Shown piece by piece: positions 1-6,088 of a stretch of DNA of 6,088 nucleotides. A program made the translations under genes and the position numbers. Positions within the stretch are counted from its first letter, which is position 1, and every line of letters starts with the position of its first letter. Below the pieces are notes generated by a model that was given only the letters and a program-made list of their open reading frames with translations, made no database searches and was not told the origin of the DNA. This stretch comes from Acidobacteriaceae bacterium (GTDB lineage: Bacteria; Acidobacteriota; Terriglobia; Bryobacterales; Bryobacteraceae). The DNA lies in NCBI GenBank assembly GCA_019246575.1, contig JAFAQG010000695.1, positions 1 to 6,088 on the forward strand, read 5' to 3'.

Positions 1-483
1 GCGGCCGAGCGCAGCTTTCAATTGCTCACGCAAGCAGCCGGCCGCGCGGGCCGTGGCGATTCGCCCGGACGCGTCATTGTGCAAACGCTGAATCCCGATC
101 ATTATGCCGTCCGGTTCGCGGCCAATCAGGATTACGACGATTTCTACAAGAAAGAGATCGAGTTCCGGCGCTGGCTGCGCTATCCGCCGTTTGCTGCGTT
201 CGCGAATATCCTGATCCGCGATCAGAGGCAAGCCGAAGCGCTGCGGATGGCTACTGAGCTGGGCCATGTGTTGAACCCGCAACCGGAGGGCGTGCGCGTG
301 ATGGGACCCGCGGAAGCGCCTGTTCCCCGCTTGATGGACGAATATCGCTACCAGATTCTGCTCAAAGCAGCCAAGCGATCCACCTTGCGCGATGTCGTTA
401 AGCGAGTGCGCGAGTTCGCGCAAAAAGAGAAATGGCGCACAACCGCGCTCGTCATCGATGTCGATCCAATCAGCTTAATGTGA
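1..483 (+). CDS. priA: Primosomal protein N' (PriA replication-restart helicase), C-terminal part, 5'-truncated by window edge
   Basis: PriA is a cytoplasmic superfamily 2 3'-5' DNA helicase that recognises abandoned replication forks and starts primosome assembly so that DnaB can be reloaded. About 160 codons are present, open from base 1 to a TGA stop; the family is usually 700-830 residues, so only the C-terminal fifth is seen. It opens with helicase motif VI, read as QAAGRAGRG (about 31-57), whose arginines act in ATP hydrolysis. The PriA C-terminal domain follows, including the family-typical segment F-Y-K-K-E-I-E-x-R-R-x-x-x-Y-P-P-F (about 142-195) and the ending in V-I-D-V-D-P, close to the usual PriA C-terminus. 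The zinc-binding cysteines and motifs I-V would lie upstream, outside the window. The last 9 bp overlap the end of the convergent restriction-modification gene. The identity is secure from motif VI plus the YPPF region. Confidence 0.95.
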   Translation, partial: AAERSFQLLTQAAGRAGRGDSPGRVIVQTLNPDHYAVRFAANQDYDDFYKKEIEFRRWLRYPPFAAFANILIRDQRQAEALRMATELGHVLNPQPEGVRVMGPAEAPVPRLMDEYRYQILLKAAKRSTLRDVVKRVREFAQKEKWRTTALVIDVDPISLM

Positions 484-2445
484 GGGCTGGGCGGGGGTGT
501 TTGGGCGAAAATCCGGGAGAGTTGCTACGATGCGAACCGTCTCAACACTCACGCGCACAATTTGCCCGATCGAACGCACAATGTAGCCCGGATCGTCTTC
601 GCGATTGGGGTCCGATTCGCCTTTCACCTGGTATTGATCGACGATCCATTCGATGGCCGATTTCGACCCGAGCCGGTAGTCGAATGCTTCGGCGGGAATG
701 CCGGCCAGAGTCAATGAGTCGTTGACCTGAATCGATGTCCGATCCTTGCTGAGCTTCATCTTCGTAACGCGCTCGGAGTAAGGGACATCCTTGCGCTCGA
801 CGTGTTCGAGCGGCCAAGGCTCGAGCGATTCATAACCGACGTGCAGGTGAGCGAGTTGCTTCCCTGCATCGGCGAAAGCGTGGAAATCCGGCGCGAACGG
901 TATCCGAGGCAGTTCGCGCTTCAGATTTTCCGCATAGTGCGAGCGATAACCGGGATGATGCAGTACGCCGTAGATGTATTGGAACACGTCGGTCTTGGTG
1001 ATTGAGGCATCCGTGTACTGCAGCATGAAGCGGTCAACAGCCGAGTCTTTCAGGTGAGAGAGAGGAAAGCATTGCGACCCGCCCTGTGGAAGCAAATCGC
1101 AGATCAGATCGGACGTCAGAGCGAAGAAAGGCCACCCAGCGCCTACTTTGACCCAGATTACAGGCCCTGAGATACTTGGCCATTGGCCTGTGCGCTGATT
1201 CAGTACAGAATCGAAGAAGACCCACTTCTTCGTAAACGGTCGATACAACGCTTCACGTATTTTCGCAGGGCTGTATTCGGCATATTGTCCGCGAGCGAGA
1301 CATTCCTTCAATCGGCTGCTCCACTTTAGGTGGTCCGGGAAATCGGCGTTCTTGTCACGTCTATGTCGATCTACCTCGGCGTTGTAGTCCTTTATGAATC
1401 GTGTGACACGGGTTATGAGCTTCTCACGGCTGAAATCGTAAACGACTTCGTCGCGAGTTGTTTCAAGACCTCGGCTTCGCAGTTGAAACAGATCCGCAAT
1501 CGCTATAAACGCTCCGTACTCATCGGAGTTCTCGGGGATGATCCACGTATGCCGTGCATCCGCGTGGATCTCGCGCCAGTCGATCTTGCCTTGCGCCAAG
1601 AAATCCAGCTTCTCGCGTCGGCGCCACATCTCCGGGACTCGAAAGTACCGCAATGTTGGTTTAAGGCCAGCCTTTTTGATACCCAGCGTAATTCCGACCC
1701 CAACCTGAATGCCGAACACATTATGAGTCGTCCCGGATATCTTCGGATTGCGGCGGACGTTCCCGTGTAAGTCGACGTGATCGATAATTTGAAAATCTTG
1801 AGCCAGGTGCTTTCGCATACCGTCGAACGCGTGCTGGTCCACGAAGCTGTTATTCGAGACAAAGCAGACGATTCCGTCGCGATTCTCTAAACGATCCGTT
1901 GCCCAGCGGAAGAACTTCACGTACATGTCGGACAGCGAATTCTTGTTCGTGGCCTTGGAGTCTTTCGTGTACGTGTCTCGAATCCTCGCATCGACAACCT
2001 TGTACTTGCGATTCCTGTTATTGTCGTTTTCGCTCTTCTGGGCTACGTTGTAGGGCGGATTGCCGACGATAACCGTTATCGCAGCGCTATTCTCGCGTTC
2101 CACTCGCTCGGTGTTTGCGGCAGTAAAGAGACCCTTTTGTTTCGGCTCCGACATGTCGAGCGTGTCGACGAAACATAAGCCGTCGAACGACTCGTAGCTC
2201 CGCATCCGCTCGTAAAACGCGTGCTCGATATTTAAACTTGCTACGTAATACGGCAGCAGCATGACTTCGTTCGCAAAGAGCCGGTTGTGATACGCCTCGC
2301 GAAGAGCGCTGCCCGGAATTCGCTGGATCAGATTCACGATGAAGTTGCCGGTTCCGGTGCAAGGGTCGAGTATGACGACCTCGGCCGAAGAGAGATTTAG
2401 ATTGAAGTGTTCTTTCAGCGCGCGCTCGACCGAATTGCACATCAA
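475..2445 (-). CDS. N6-adenine methyltransferase and specificity-domain fragment of the interrupted type ISP-like gene
   Basis: This 656-residue piece starts at the first possible start codon after the TAA at 2599-2601: TTG at 2445, followed at once by ATG at 2442. It contains AdoMet-binding motif I (DPCTGTGNF, residues 27-35), catalytic motif IV (NPPY, 129-132), the segment Y-R-P-F-x-x-K-W-x-F-F-D (401-412) usual in type ISP-like enzymes, and the C-terminal specificity region (Y-G-V-L-H-H-P-x-Y, 492-500; E-L-P-R-I-P-F, 511-517; L-G-x-x-S-A-I-E-W, 592-600). Type ISP enzymes modify adenine N6 on one strand and use this C-terminal domain to choose the site. The fragment lacks the HGIVYTPREIV stretch just upstream, which acts as motif X in AdoMet binding, so activity from this start is doubtful. 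It ends at TAA 475-477, overlapping the end of priA. It may be annotated as a free-standing N-6 DNA methylase. Confidence 0.7.
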   Translation of the reverse strand: MMCNSVERALKEHFNLNLSSAEVVILDPCTGTGNFIVNLIQRIPGSALREAYHNRLFANEVMLLPYYVASLNIEHAFYERMRSYESFDGLCFVDTLDMSEPKQKGLFTAANTERVERENSAAITVIVGNPPYNVAQKSENDNNRNRKYKVVDARIRDTYTKDSKATNKNSLSDMYVKFFRWATDRLENRDGIVCFVSNNSFVDQHAFDGMRKHLAQDFQIIDHVDLHGNVRRNPKISGTTHNVFGIQVGVGITLGIKKAGLKPTLRYFRVPEMWRRREKLDFLAQGKIDWREIHADARHTWIIPENSDEYGAFIAIADLFQLRSRGLETTRDEVVYDFSREKLITRVTRFIKDYNAEVDRHRRDKNADFPDHLKWSSRLKECLARGQYAEYSPAKIREALYRPFTKKWVFFDSVLNQRTGQWPSISGPVIWVKVGAGWPFFALTSDLICDLLPQGGSQCFPLSHLKDSAVDRFMLQYTDASITKTDVFQYIYGVLHHPGYRSHYAENLKRELPRIPFAPDFHAFADAGKQLAHLHVGYESLEPWPLEHVERKDVPYSERVTKMKLSKDRTSIQVNDSLTLAGIPAEAFDYRLGSKSAIEWIVDQYQVKGESDPNREDDPGYIVRSIGQIVRVSVETVRIVATLPDFRPNTPAQPSH

Positions 2446-2598
2446 GTCGACGATTTCCCGGGGTGTGTAGACGATCCCGTGTGTGTCGGCGACATCGGGC
2501 GAGAACCGTTGAAAGAACTGCTCGTAGACAGAATTGAGAAAATCCTGCTTCTCGGTGAAGTGCGCGAGATTCGCGCCCTCGCGCTCGATCGCTTTGTA

Positions 2599-2601
2599 TT
2601 A
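2599..2601 (-). other. In-frame TAA stop at codon 266 of the restriction-modification gene
   Basis: The minus-strand codons read CTC GAT CCA TAA TAC AAA GCG. The next 51 codons contain no usual start codon, yet encode the linker and the motif-X-like GIVYTP that normally join nuclease and methyltransferase. The stop therefore lies inside one ancestral coding sequence, not between two genes. Confidence 0.85.
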
Positions 2602-3249
2602 TGGATCGAGTTTCTTCAGAAATTCCGCGGTCGAAAAGCTCGTCGAAGCAAGCGCGTCGATCACCTTCTGGATCTGTGCTGCAACCACATTGCGATGAAT
2701 GAAGTCGGGATTCTGGAAGAGATTGCGCATCAAGCGCTCGGTGAGCAGATGCTGGATCAGCATCTCGTCAACCATGTGCTCGGAGCGTTCGGGATTAAGC
2801 GATTGCCGGCAAAGCGCTACAAATTCAGCGAAGGCCTGCTTGAACCGCGCGTTTCCCTTATGCGCCTCCGCAATGTGCTCATACAGCGATTGCGCCAGAT
2901 CCGGAATGCGGCTCTTGAACTCATCCATTGCGAGCTGAAATTCTCGCTCGTCGGATTCGTCATGCGAGAAGAACTGGTTGAGGAGGGCGGCTATCTTCAG
3001 CGGTTCGCGAAGCGCAAATTCGCCGGCCTCGCCGCGATCCTGATACAGAACCGCGGTCCGCGTGTCCTCGAAGATGGTGTTCCGGCTCGGATAGCCCGCT
3101 TTGAGCTTCTTTTGAATCTCCGCGCCGAGATCGTCGCTCGTGTCCTTGGCTTCCCACCAGCCGCGCGCAAGACGGAACTCATCGCGCACCGTACCGTCGG
3201 GTACGACACGGCGTCGGCCGGAGTAAGTGGAAAGCTCAGGGACCAGCAT
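2599..3249 (-). CDS. N-terminal nuclease fragment of the interrupted type ISP-like restriction-modification gene
   Basis: This 216-residue open piece lies between the two internal stops of the broken gene. ATG at 3249 is the only ATG, GTG or TTG between the TAG at 3328-3330 and the conserved region, but it is probably an internal methionine, because conserved family sequence (KGPFQNLLERAAKKRDW) lies directly upstream in frame. The fragment carries V-P-D-G (D18) and W-W-E-A-K-D (E33, K35), which fit the D...E-x-K active site of PD-(D/E)XK/Mrr-like nucleases. A long helical stretch follows that normally links nuclease to methyltransferase (Q-F-F, then charged helices ending F-L-K-K-L-D-P). A weak purine stretch, AAGAAG, lies about 10 bases upstream of the ATG. 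If translated alone it would be a nuclease without target-recognition domain or methyltransferase. It is more likely an inert remnant. Confidence 0.45.
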   Translation of the reverse strand: MLVPELSTYSGRRRVVPDGTVRDEFRLARGWWEAKDTSDDLGAEIQKKLKAGYPSRNTIFEDTRTAVLYQDRGEAGEFALREPLKIAALLNQFFSHDESDEREFQLAMDEFKSRIPDLAQSLYEHIAEAHKGNARFKQAFAEFVALCRQSLNPERSEHMVDEMLIQHLLTERLMRNLFQNPDFIHRNVVAAQIQKVIDALASTSFSTAEFLKKLDP

Positions 3250-3327
3250 CCAGTCGCGCTTCTTGGCTGCTCTTTCGAGCAGATTCTGAAAAGGTCCCTT
3301 CAGACCCAGTTCGTGACTGACGCGTTG

Positions 3328-3330
3328 CTA
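3328..3330 (-). other. In-frame TAG stop at codon 23 of the restriction-modification gene
   Basis: On the minus strand the codons read ...CAG CTC GAA TAG CAA CGC.... The frame is the one used by the rest of the gene, and the sequence on both sides resembles the family N-terminus. A single change from CAG, AAG or GAG would explain it. Confidence 0.85.
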
Positions 3331-3396
3331 TTCGAGCTGCTGGATGTCTCTGAGATAGGCTTTGATGATCGGATCGCCAGGGCTCAGGTCGAGCAT

Positions 3397-3438
3397 CCGT
3401 TGTAAAGCATCTTACCAGCCTGCACCGTTCACCACCAG
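3397..3438 (-). other. Short gap between hexosaminidase stop and restriction-modification start
   Basis: These 42 bp separate two same-strand genes. I see no hairpin followed by a T run, so no intrinsic terminator, and no clear promoter. An in-frame TAA at 3412-3414 closes the frame upstream of the ATG at 3396. Read-through transcription from the hexosaminidase into the restriction-modification gene is plausible. Confidence 0.4.
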
Positions 3439-5619
3439 CTACTGCGGGTTCGTTGTCGCGAGCGCTTCCACGAGCCTTTGAACCCCGGGGGCAATCGCAA
3501 TCAGCATGTCGGCCTGCGGCTGCTCGGCCTCCTCGGCCAGTTGAATCGCGGCGAGGGTGTCCTGCTTGACCTTCGCGTCGACTCCGGTATTCGATTCGAG
3601 ATGCGCGATCGCGTCTTGTCCGGACTTGCAGAGCCTGAGGACGGTATCGGCCACAGAGACATCTTCGTTCAGAAGGGAATTGGCCTGTAGCGTGGGGCGA
3701 ACCTGTGTAGCAGCTTCCGACCACGCGGCCAATTGCCTGCGAAGCGCTTCGCTGTTCTGAGCTGTTTTCGGCCCGGCGAGATACGCATCTGTCGCGTTGC
3801 GAAAGTCGCGCGCCGCATCGCTCTCCGGAGGGATTGCATCCACCAAGCGGTTGAATGGAGTGAGCATATTGGGGCGCTCCCGGTGCCGAATGTAACCTTT
3901 TACCGGCTCCAGGATCGATGAGAATGCGTCGAGCGGTGCGCGCGGCATGGTGGCCGCGAGACGCTGACGCATCAACTCGAGGTTGGAGCGTTGGGTAAGG
4001 TCGAGCCACTCGAGCCAGCGGTTTACAACCTCGAGCCGCGTGTACATCGAGTTCACATCCGTAACGGATTCGGGCGACCAAAACCGTTCCGCGATGGCGG
4101 CAAGCCGCGGCCAGAGTTTTGCATCGATATTCTCGGCATCGGCGATCTCCTCCCACATGGCTGCCTCTCCGCCGAGAATCAGTTTTTGCTGATCGGGCGT
4201 GAGATCGGCAGGCGTTCCGGGCGGCGGGTGGTTTGGATTCCCGTCTCGCCTCTTCCTGCCCGGATCGGGCGGCGGAACCTTCATGGGGTCGACCGAGTAA
4301 TGGAAGGAAGCGGGGTCCATTAGGTCCAGGTAGTAACCGGCCGACAGAATGCCCTGGTAGCCTTCCCGCGCTGCCTGCCAGAGCGACTCTTGTCCGCGCC
4401 AGGATTGAATAACGATGTTCTTCGGGAGATTGGGTTGCAGGACTTCGTCCCATCCCTCCATGCGCTTGCCGCGTCTGGTGACGATTTTGAGTAGTCGCTG
4501 GTTGAAATAGACCTGGAGTTGCTGGCCGTTGGCGATGTGGTGACTGCGCATGAAGCTCCGAATTTTCGGGTTGTCCAGCCACTCTCGCGCGTTGACTTCG
4601 TCACCGCCAATGTGAAAGTATTCGTCGGGAAAAAGCTTTGCCATCTCGCCGACAAAGCCATCAAGAAAACTGTATGTGGAGTTTTTTGTGGGATCGAGCA
4701 GGTCGGTGCGGATGCCTGTGCCGCGCACAATTTCGTATGGCGGATGACCGGCGCCCAGATTCGGATAGCCCGGCAACCAGCTTGTCGCGTGACCCGGCAT
4801 GTCGAATTCGGGCACGATGCGCACACCGCGATCGCGTGCATATGCAACGATGTCGCGAATTTCGGGCTGCGTGTAATATAGGCCATCGGAACCGTACATG
4901 TGCAGGCGCTGATATCGCCTGCTCTCGACACGAAACCCTTGATCGTCGGAGAGGTGCCAATGCAGCACGTTGAGCTTGACGGCCGCGAGTCCATCGATGG
5001 TCCGCTTAATGCCGTCGGCAGGAATAAAGTGGCGTGAGACGTCGAGCGAGAGACCTCGCCAGGGGAAACGCGGTTCATCGCGTATCGTCACGGCGGGGAC
5101 GGAAAAGCCCGGCGACACCGGTTGCGGCAGGGACTGGTTTTGCTGAACGAGCTGGAGAAACGTTTCGAGCCCGCGCAACGCTCCAAGCGGAAAGTCTGCC
5201 GAGATCCGAGCGCGGCCGTTCGCGATTTCGAGCGAGTACCGCTCATTATCGCCGAGTCTTTGAGGCGGCCGGTGATCGCGCTGTTCGATTACAATGCTGA
5301 GCGTTGGAGCCTGCTCCGGCAGAACGACGTGCGGTAGGATCAGCATGCCCGTCTGGCGGCTCAGGCGCGAAAACGTGCGCTGTACTGAGGCTTGCACGCG
5401 TTGGTCTTTGGCGCCCCCTCCGGCAACTGAGATTGAAAATGAGGTAGTGATCTCAACCGAGCCCGGCTGGGCGGTGACGCTCGCGGGCCACGGCATCAGC
5501 GGCAGCGTGGCTGAACCTGCAGCTACGGCGAACATCGCGCCCGCTACGCTTACGCGGTTTAGCAGGCTGGGTTTGTGAATTTTCAAGCTTTTGTAGGATA
5601 ACGTGTTGTTGCTTTGCAC
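3439..5619 (-). CDS. Exported beta-N-acetylhexosaminidase, glycoside hydrolase family 20
   Basis: GH20 enzymes remove terminal beta-linked GlcNAc or GalNAc by substrate-assisted catalysis, here probably from chitin oligomers or cell-wall fragments in the periplasm or outside. With the GTG start at 5619 the protein has 726 residues. An N-terminal export signal is seen (K-I-H-K-P-S-L-L-N-R, then a hydrophobic run to about 40). The GH20b-like domain begins at M-P-W-P (about 42-178). The TIM barrel (about 180-535) has substrate-binding R188 (F-P-W-R-G), W-H-L-S-D-D-Q-G-F-R (221-230), H277 in F-D-M-P-G-H, the catalytic pair D340-E341 in H-I-G-G-D-E, W390 in E-G-W-D-E, W407, Y429/Y430 and G-G-E-A-A-M-W (483-489). 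A proline-rich insert lies at 446-469, and an uncharacterised, mostly helical tail at about 540-726. All key residues are present. TTG at 5586 is an alternative start that gives a more classical signal peptide (MKIHKPSLLNR...). The stop is TAG, 42 bp before the restriction-modification start. Confidence 0.93.
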   Translation of the reverse strand: MQSNNTLSYKSLKIHKPSLLNRVSVAGAMFAVAAGSATLPLMPWPASVTAQPGSVEITTSFSISVAGGGAKDQRVQASVQRTFSRLSRQTGMLILPHVVLPEQAPTLSIVIEQRDHRPPQRLGDNERYSLEIANGRARISADFPLGALRGLETFLQLVQQNQSLPQPVSPGFSVPAVTIRDEPRFPWRGLSLDVSRHFIPADGIKRTIDGLAAVKLNVLHWHLSDDQGFRVESRRYQRLHMYGSDGLYYTQPEIRDIVAYARDRGVRIVPEFDMPGHATSWLPGYPNLGAGHPPYEIVRGTGIRTDLLDPTKNSTYSFLDGFVGEMAKLFPDEYFHIGGDEVNAREWLDNPKIRSFMRSHHIANGQQLQVYFNQRLLKIVTRRGKRMEGWDEVLQPNLPKNIVIQSWRGQESLWQAAREGYQGILSAGYYLDLMDPASFHYSVDPMKVPPPDPGRKRRDGNPNHPPPGTPADLTPDQQKLILGGEAAMWEEIADAENIDAKLWPRLAAIAERFWSPESVTDVNSMYTRLEVVNRWLEWLDLTQRSNLELMRQRLAATMPRAPLDAFSSILEPVKGYIRHRERPNMLTPFNRLVDAIPPESDAARDFRNATDAYLAGPKTAQNSEALRRQLAAWSEAATQVRPTLQANSLLNEDVSVADTVLRLCKSGQDAIAHLESNTGVDAKVKQDTLAAIQLAEEAEQPQADMLIAIAPGVQRLVEALATTNPQ

Positions 5620-6088
5620 GAGCTTTCACCATTAGAGTTCTTGCGCTTGCGGTTTGAATTTATCGCGCGAGAGCCGGTTCATTTCCCGGCCGGGCAGGCG
5701 GGAACCCTAGTGCGCGGCGCTTTAGGCTGCTTCCTCCGAAAAGTGGGAGACAGCGTGCAGTACGCTCGTGTCTTTGCTCCGCGTGCCTGTGGCGGTCCAA
5801 GCGGGTTTCGAGATGCACCGCGCCCATTCGTTTTGCGAGCAGCGCATCTGGATGGATGCAGTTTCAGCGCGGATGCTCCGTTTGCGTTCGATATTCACCT
5901 GTTCGATCGATCGCCTTCGGTGGTCGACGCGATCAAGACCGCATTTGCAGAGATCGCGAACGAGGGTCTGGGTCCAAGCCGCGGAAAGGCTGAGTTGGTG
6001 AGTGCCGAGGTAAGTTCGTACTCGATCGATCTACTTCCGCAGGCGGACGATCCGGGAGCAATTCAAGTAGAGTTTGTCACGCCCACGG
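5614..6088 (+). CDS. Cas6-like RAMP protein (CRISPR pre-crRNA-processing endoribonuclease family), N-terminal part, 3'-truncated by window edge
   Basis: The frame is open from 5602, just after an in-frame TAA at 5599-5601, to the window end. It gives 158 codons from TTG at 5614. Family features in order: L-R-L-R-F-E-F (10-16), a first beta strand; H-F-P-A-G-x-A-G-T-L-V-R-G-A-L-G (23-38), the usual lRG-fG element; Y-A-R-V-F-A-P (50-56); P-R-P-F-V-L-R-A-A-H-L-D-G (69-81); F-D-I-H-L-F-D (92-98); G-L-G-x-x-R-G-K (118-125); and V-E-F-V-T-P-T (152-158), where family members carry the FlTPlrlk strand. Cas6 proteins cut CRISPR precursor RNA in the repeat; solitary relatives without arrays are also possible. 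The C-terminal glycine-rich RNA-binding loop lies beyond the window. No ATG or GTG starts the conserved part. TTG at 5614, 5641 or 5647 are candidates, and none has a good ribosome-binding site. The gene diverges from the hexosaminidase. Confidence 0.8.
   Translation, partial: MHELSPLEFLRLRFEFIAREPVHFPAGQAGTLVRGALGCFLRKVGDSVQYARVFAPRACGGPSGFRDAPRPFVLRAAHLDGCSFSADAPFAFDIHLFDRSPSVVDAIKTAFAEIANEGLGPSRGKAELVSAEVSSYSIDLLPQADDPGAIQVEFVTPT
5631..5658 (-). promoter_or_regulatory. Possible sigma-70-type promoter for the hexosaminidase
   Basis: On the minus strand, TTCAAA (5658-5653) and TCTAAT (5636-5631) are separated by 16 bp. They match the -35 and -10 consensus at 4 and 5 of 6 positions. Transcription would begin near 5624, only about 5 bases before the GTG at 5619 but about 38 bases before the TTG at 5586, so if real it favours the shorter hexosaminidase. 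The match was found by eye and could be chance. Confidence 0.22.

Larger units (their letters stand above)
475..3396 (-). pseudogene. Type ISP-like restriction-modification enzyme (nuclease + N6-adenine methyltransferase + specificity domain), interrupted by two in-frame stops
   Basis: The reading frame runs from ATG at 3396 to TAA at 475-477, 973 codon positions before the stop. TAG at 3328-3330 (codon 23) and TAA at 2599-2601 (codon 266) interrupt it. There is no frameshift: the pieces share one frame, and family-like sequence continues through both stops (AYLRDIQQLE, stop, QRVSHELGLKGPFQNLLERA; then EFLKKLDP, stop, YKAIEREGANLAHF and onward to HGIVYTPREIV). Domains in order: an N-terminal nuclease region with V-P-D-G and E-A-K (codons about 50-85), consistent with PD-(D/E)XK; a helical linker; the MTase with motif X-like GIVYTP, motif I DPCTGTGNF (from codon 344) and motif IV NPPY (codons 446-449); then a C-terminal type ISP specificity domain with Y-G-V-L-H and E-L-P-R-I-P-F. 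I see no Walker A or DEAD-box helicase, unlike LlaGI or LlaBIII, so the layout is closer to a compact type IIG-like enzyme. The intact enzyme would methylate adenine in its own target and cut unmodified DNA. As written it cannot be made full length without readthrough. Sequencing error is the main alternative. Confidence 0.85.

Noticed and set aside
1330..1770. 146-codon plus-strand open frame
   Set aside because: It is antisense to the methyltransferase domain, with no motif and no ribosome-binding site.
3328..3336. Programmed stop-codon readthrough at the TAG followed by CAA
   Set aside because: TAG-CAA resembles the start of the known leaky TAG-CAR-YYA context, but the next bases (CGC) do not fit, and this context is mainly known from viruses. 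It is too weak to claim.
2407..3405. 332-codon open frame on the plus strand, antisense to the restriction-modification gene
   Set aside because: It mirrors the codons of a gene with clear family motifs on the other strand. Its own translation shows no recognisable domain.
3236..4582. 448-codon open frame on the minus strand
   Set aside because: It is a shifted frame inside the GH20 gene, rich in Arg, Ser, Ala and Gly as expected of an out-of-frame translation of GC-rich DNA.
5573..5599. Promoter for the Cas6-like gene (TTGTGA and TAGGAT on the plus strand)
   Set aside because: The spacer is only 15 bp and the -10 match is poor.
5768..6001. 77-codon plus-strand open frame at the right end
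   Set aside because: It lies in a different frame from the Cas6-like protein. Only the frame running from 5602 to the window end shows family motifs.
1..6088. CRISPR array, tRNA, insertion sequence ends or long repeats
   Set aside because: None seen on reading through the window. Only short GATCGATC-type palindromes occur, as expected by chance in this base composition.

Overview
The window looks like chromosomal DNA of a moderately GC-rich, Gram-negative-type environmental bacterium. Acidobacteriota is my best guess. The grounds are the combination of an exported GH20 beta-N-acetylhexosaminidase, a type ISP-like restriction-modification gene and a Cas6-type RAMP protein, plus the overall style of the protein sequences. 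No marker gene here fixes the phylum, so this is inference. No rRNA, tRNA, CRISPR array, insertion sequence or origin is visible.

Layout from left to right. (1) Positions 1-483, plus strand: the 3' end of priA, the primosome/replication-restart helicase, cut by the window edge. (2) Positions 475-3396, minus strand: a single-chain type ISP-like restriction-modification gene joining an N-terminal PD-(D/E)XK-type nuclease, an N6-adenine methyltransferase and a C-terminal type ISP specificity domain. It has two in-frame stop codons, TAG at 3328-3330 and TAA at 2599-2601. The frame is otherwise uninterrupted over about 970 codons, and conserved family sequence continues through both stops. Its 3' end overlaps priA tail-to-tail by 9 bp. 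(3) Positions 3439-5619, minus strand: an exported GH20 beta-N-acetylhexosaminidase with its catalytic Asp-Glu pair intact. (4) Positions 5614-6088, plus strand: the N-terminal part of a Cas6/RAMP-like pre-crRNA-processing protein. It runs off the right edge, starts at a TTG codon and diverges from the hexosaminidase.

How the genes relate: priA is housekeeping. The hexosaminidase is nutritional or cell-wall metabolism, releasing GlcNAc from chitin or peptidoglycan fragments outside the cytoplasm. The broken R-M gene and the Cas6-like gene are both genome-defence types and flank the hexosaminidase, so this may be the edge of a defence-enriched or variable locus. The hexosaminidase and the R-M gene lie on the same strand 42 bp apart, so co-transcription is possible, but no functional link is implied. 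The most notable observation is the double-nonsense R-M gene: recent decay, sequencing error, or expression as separate pieces.
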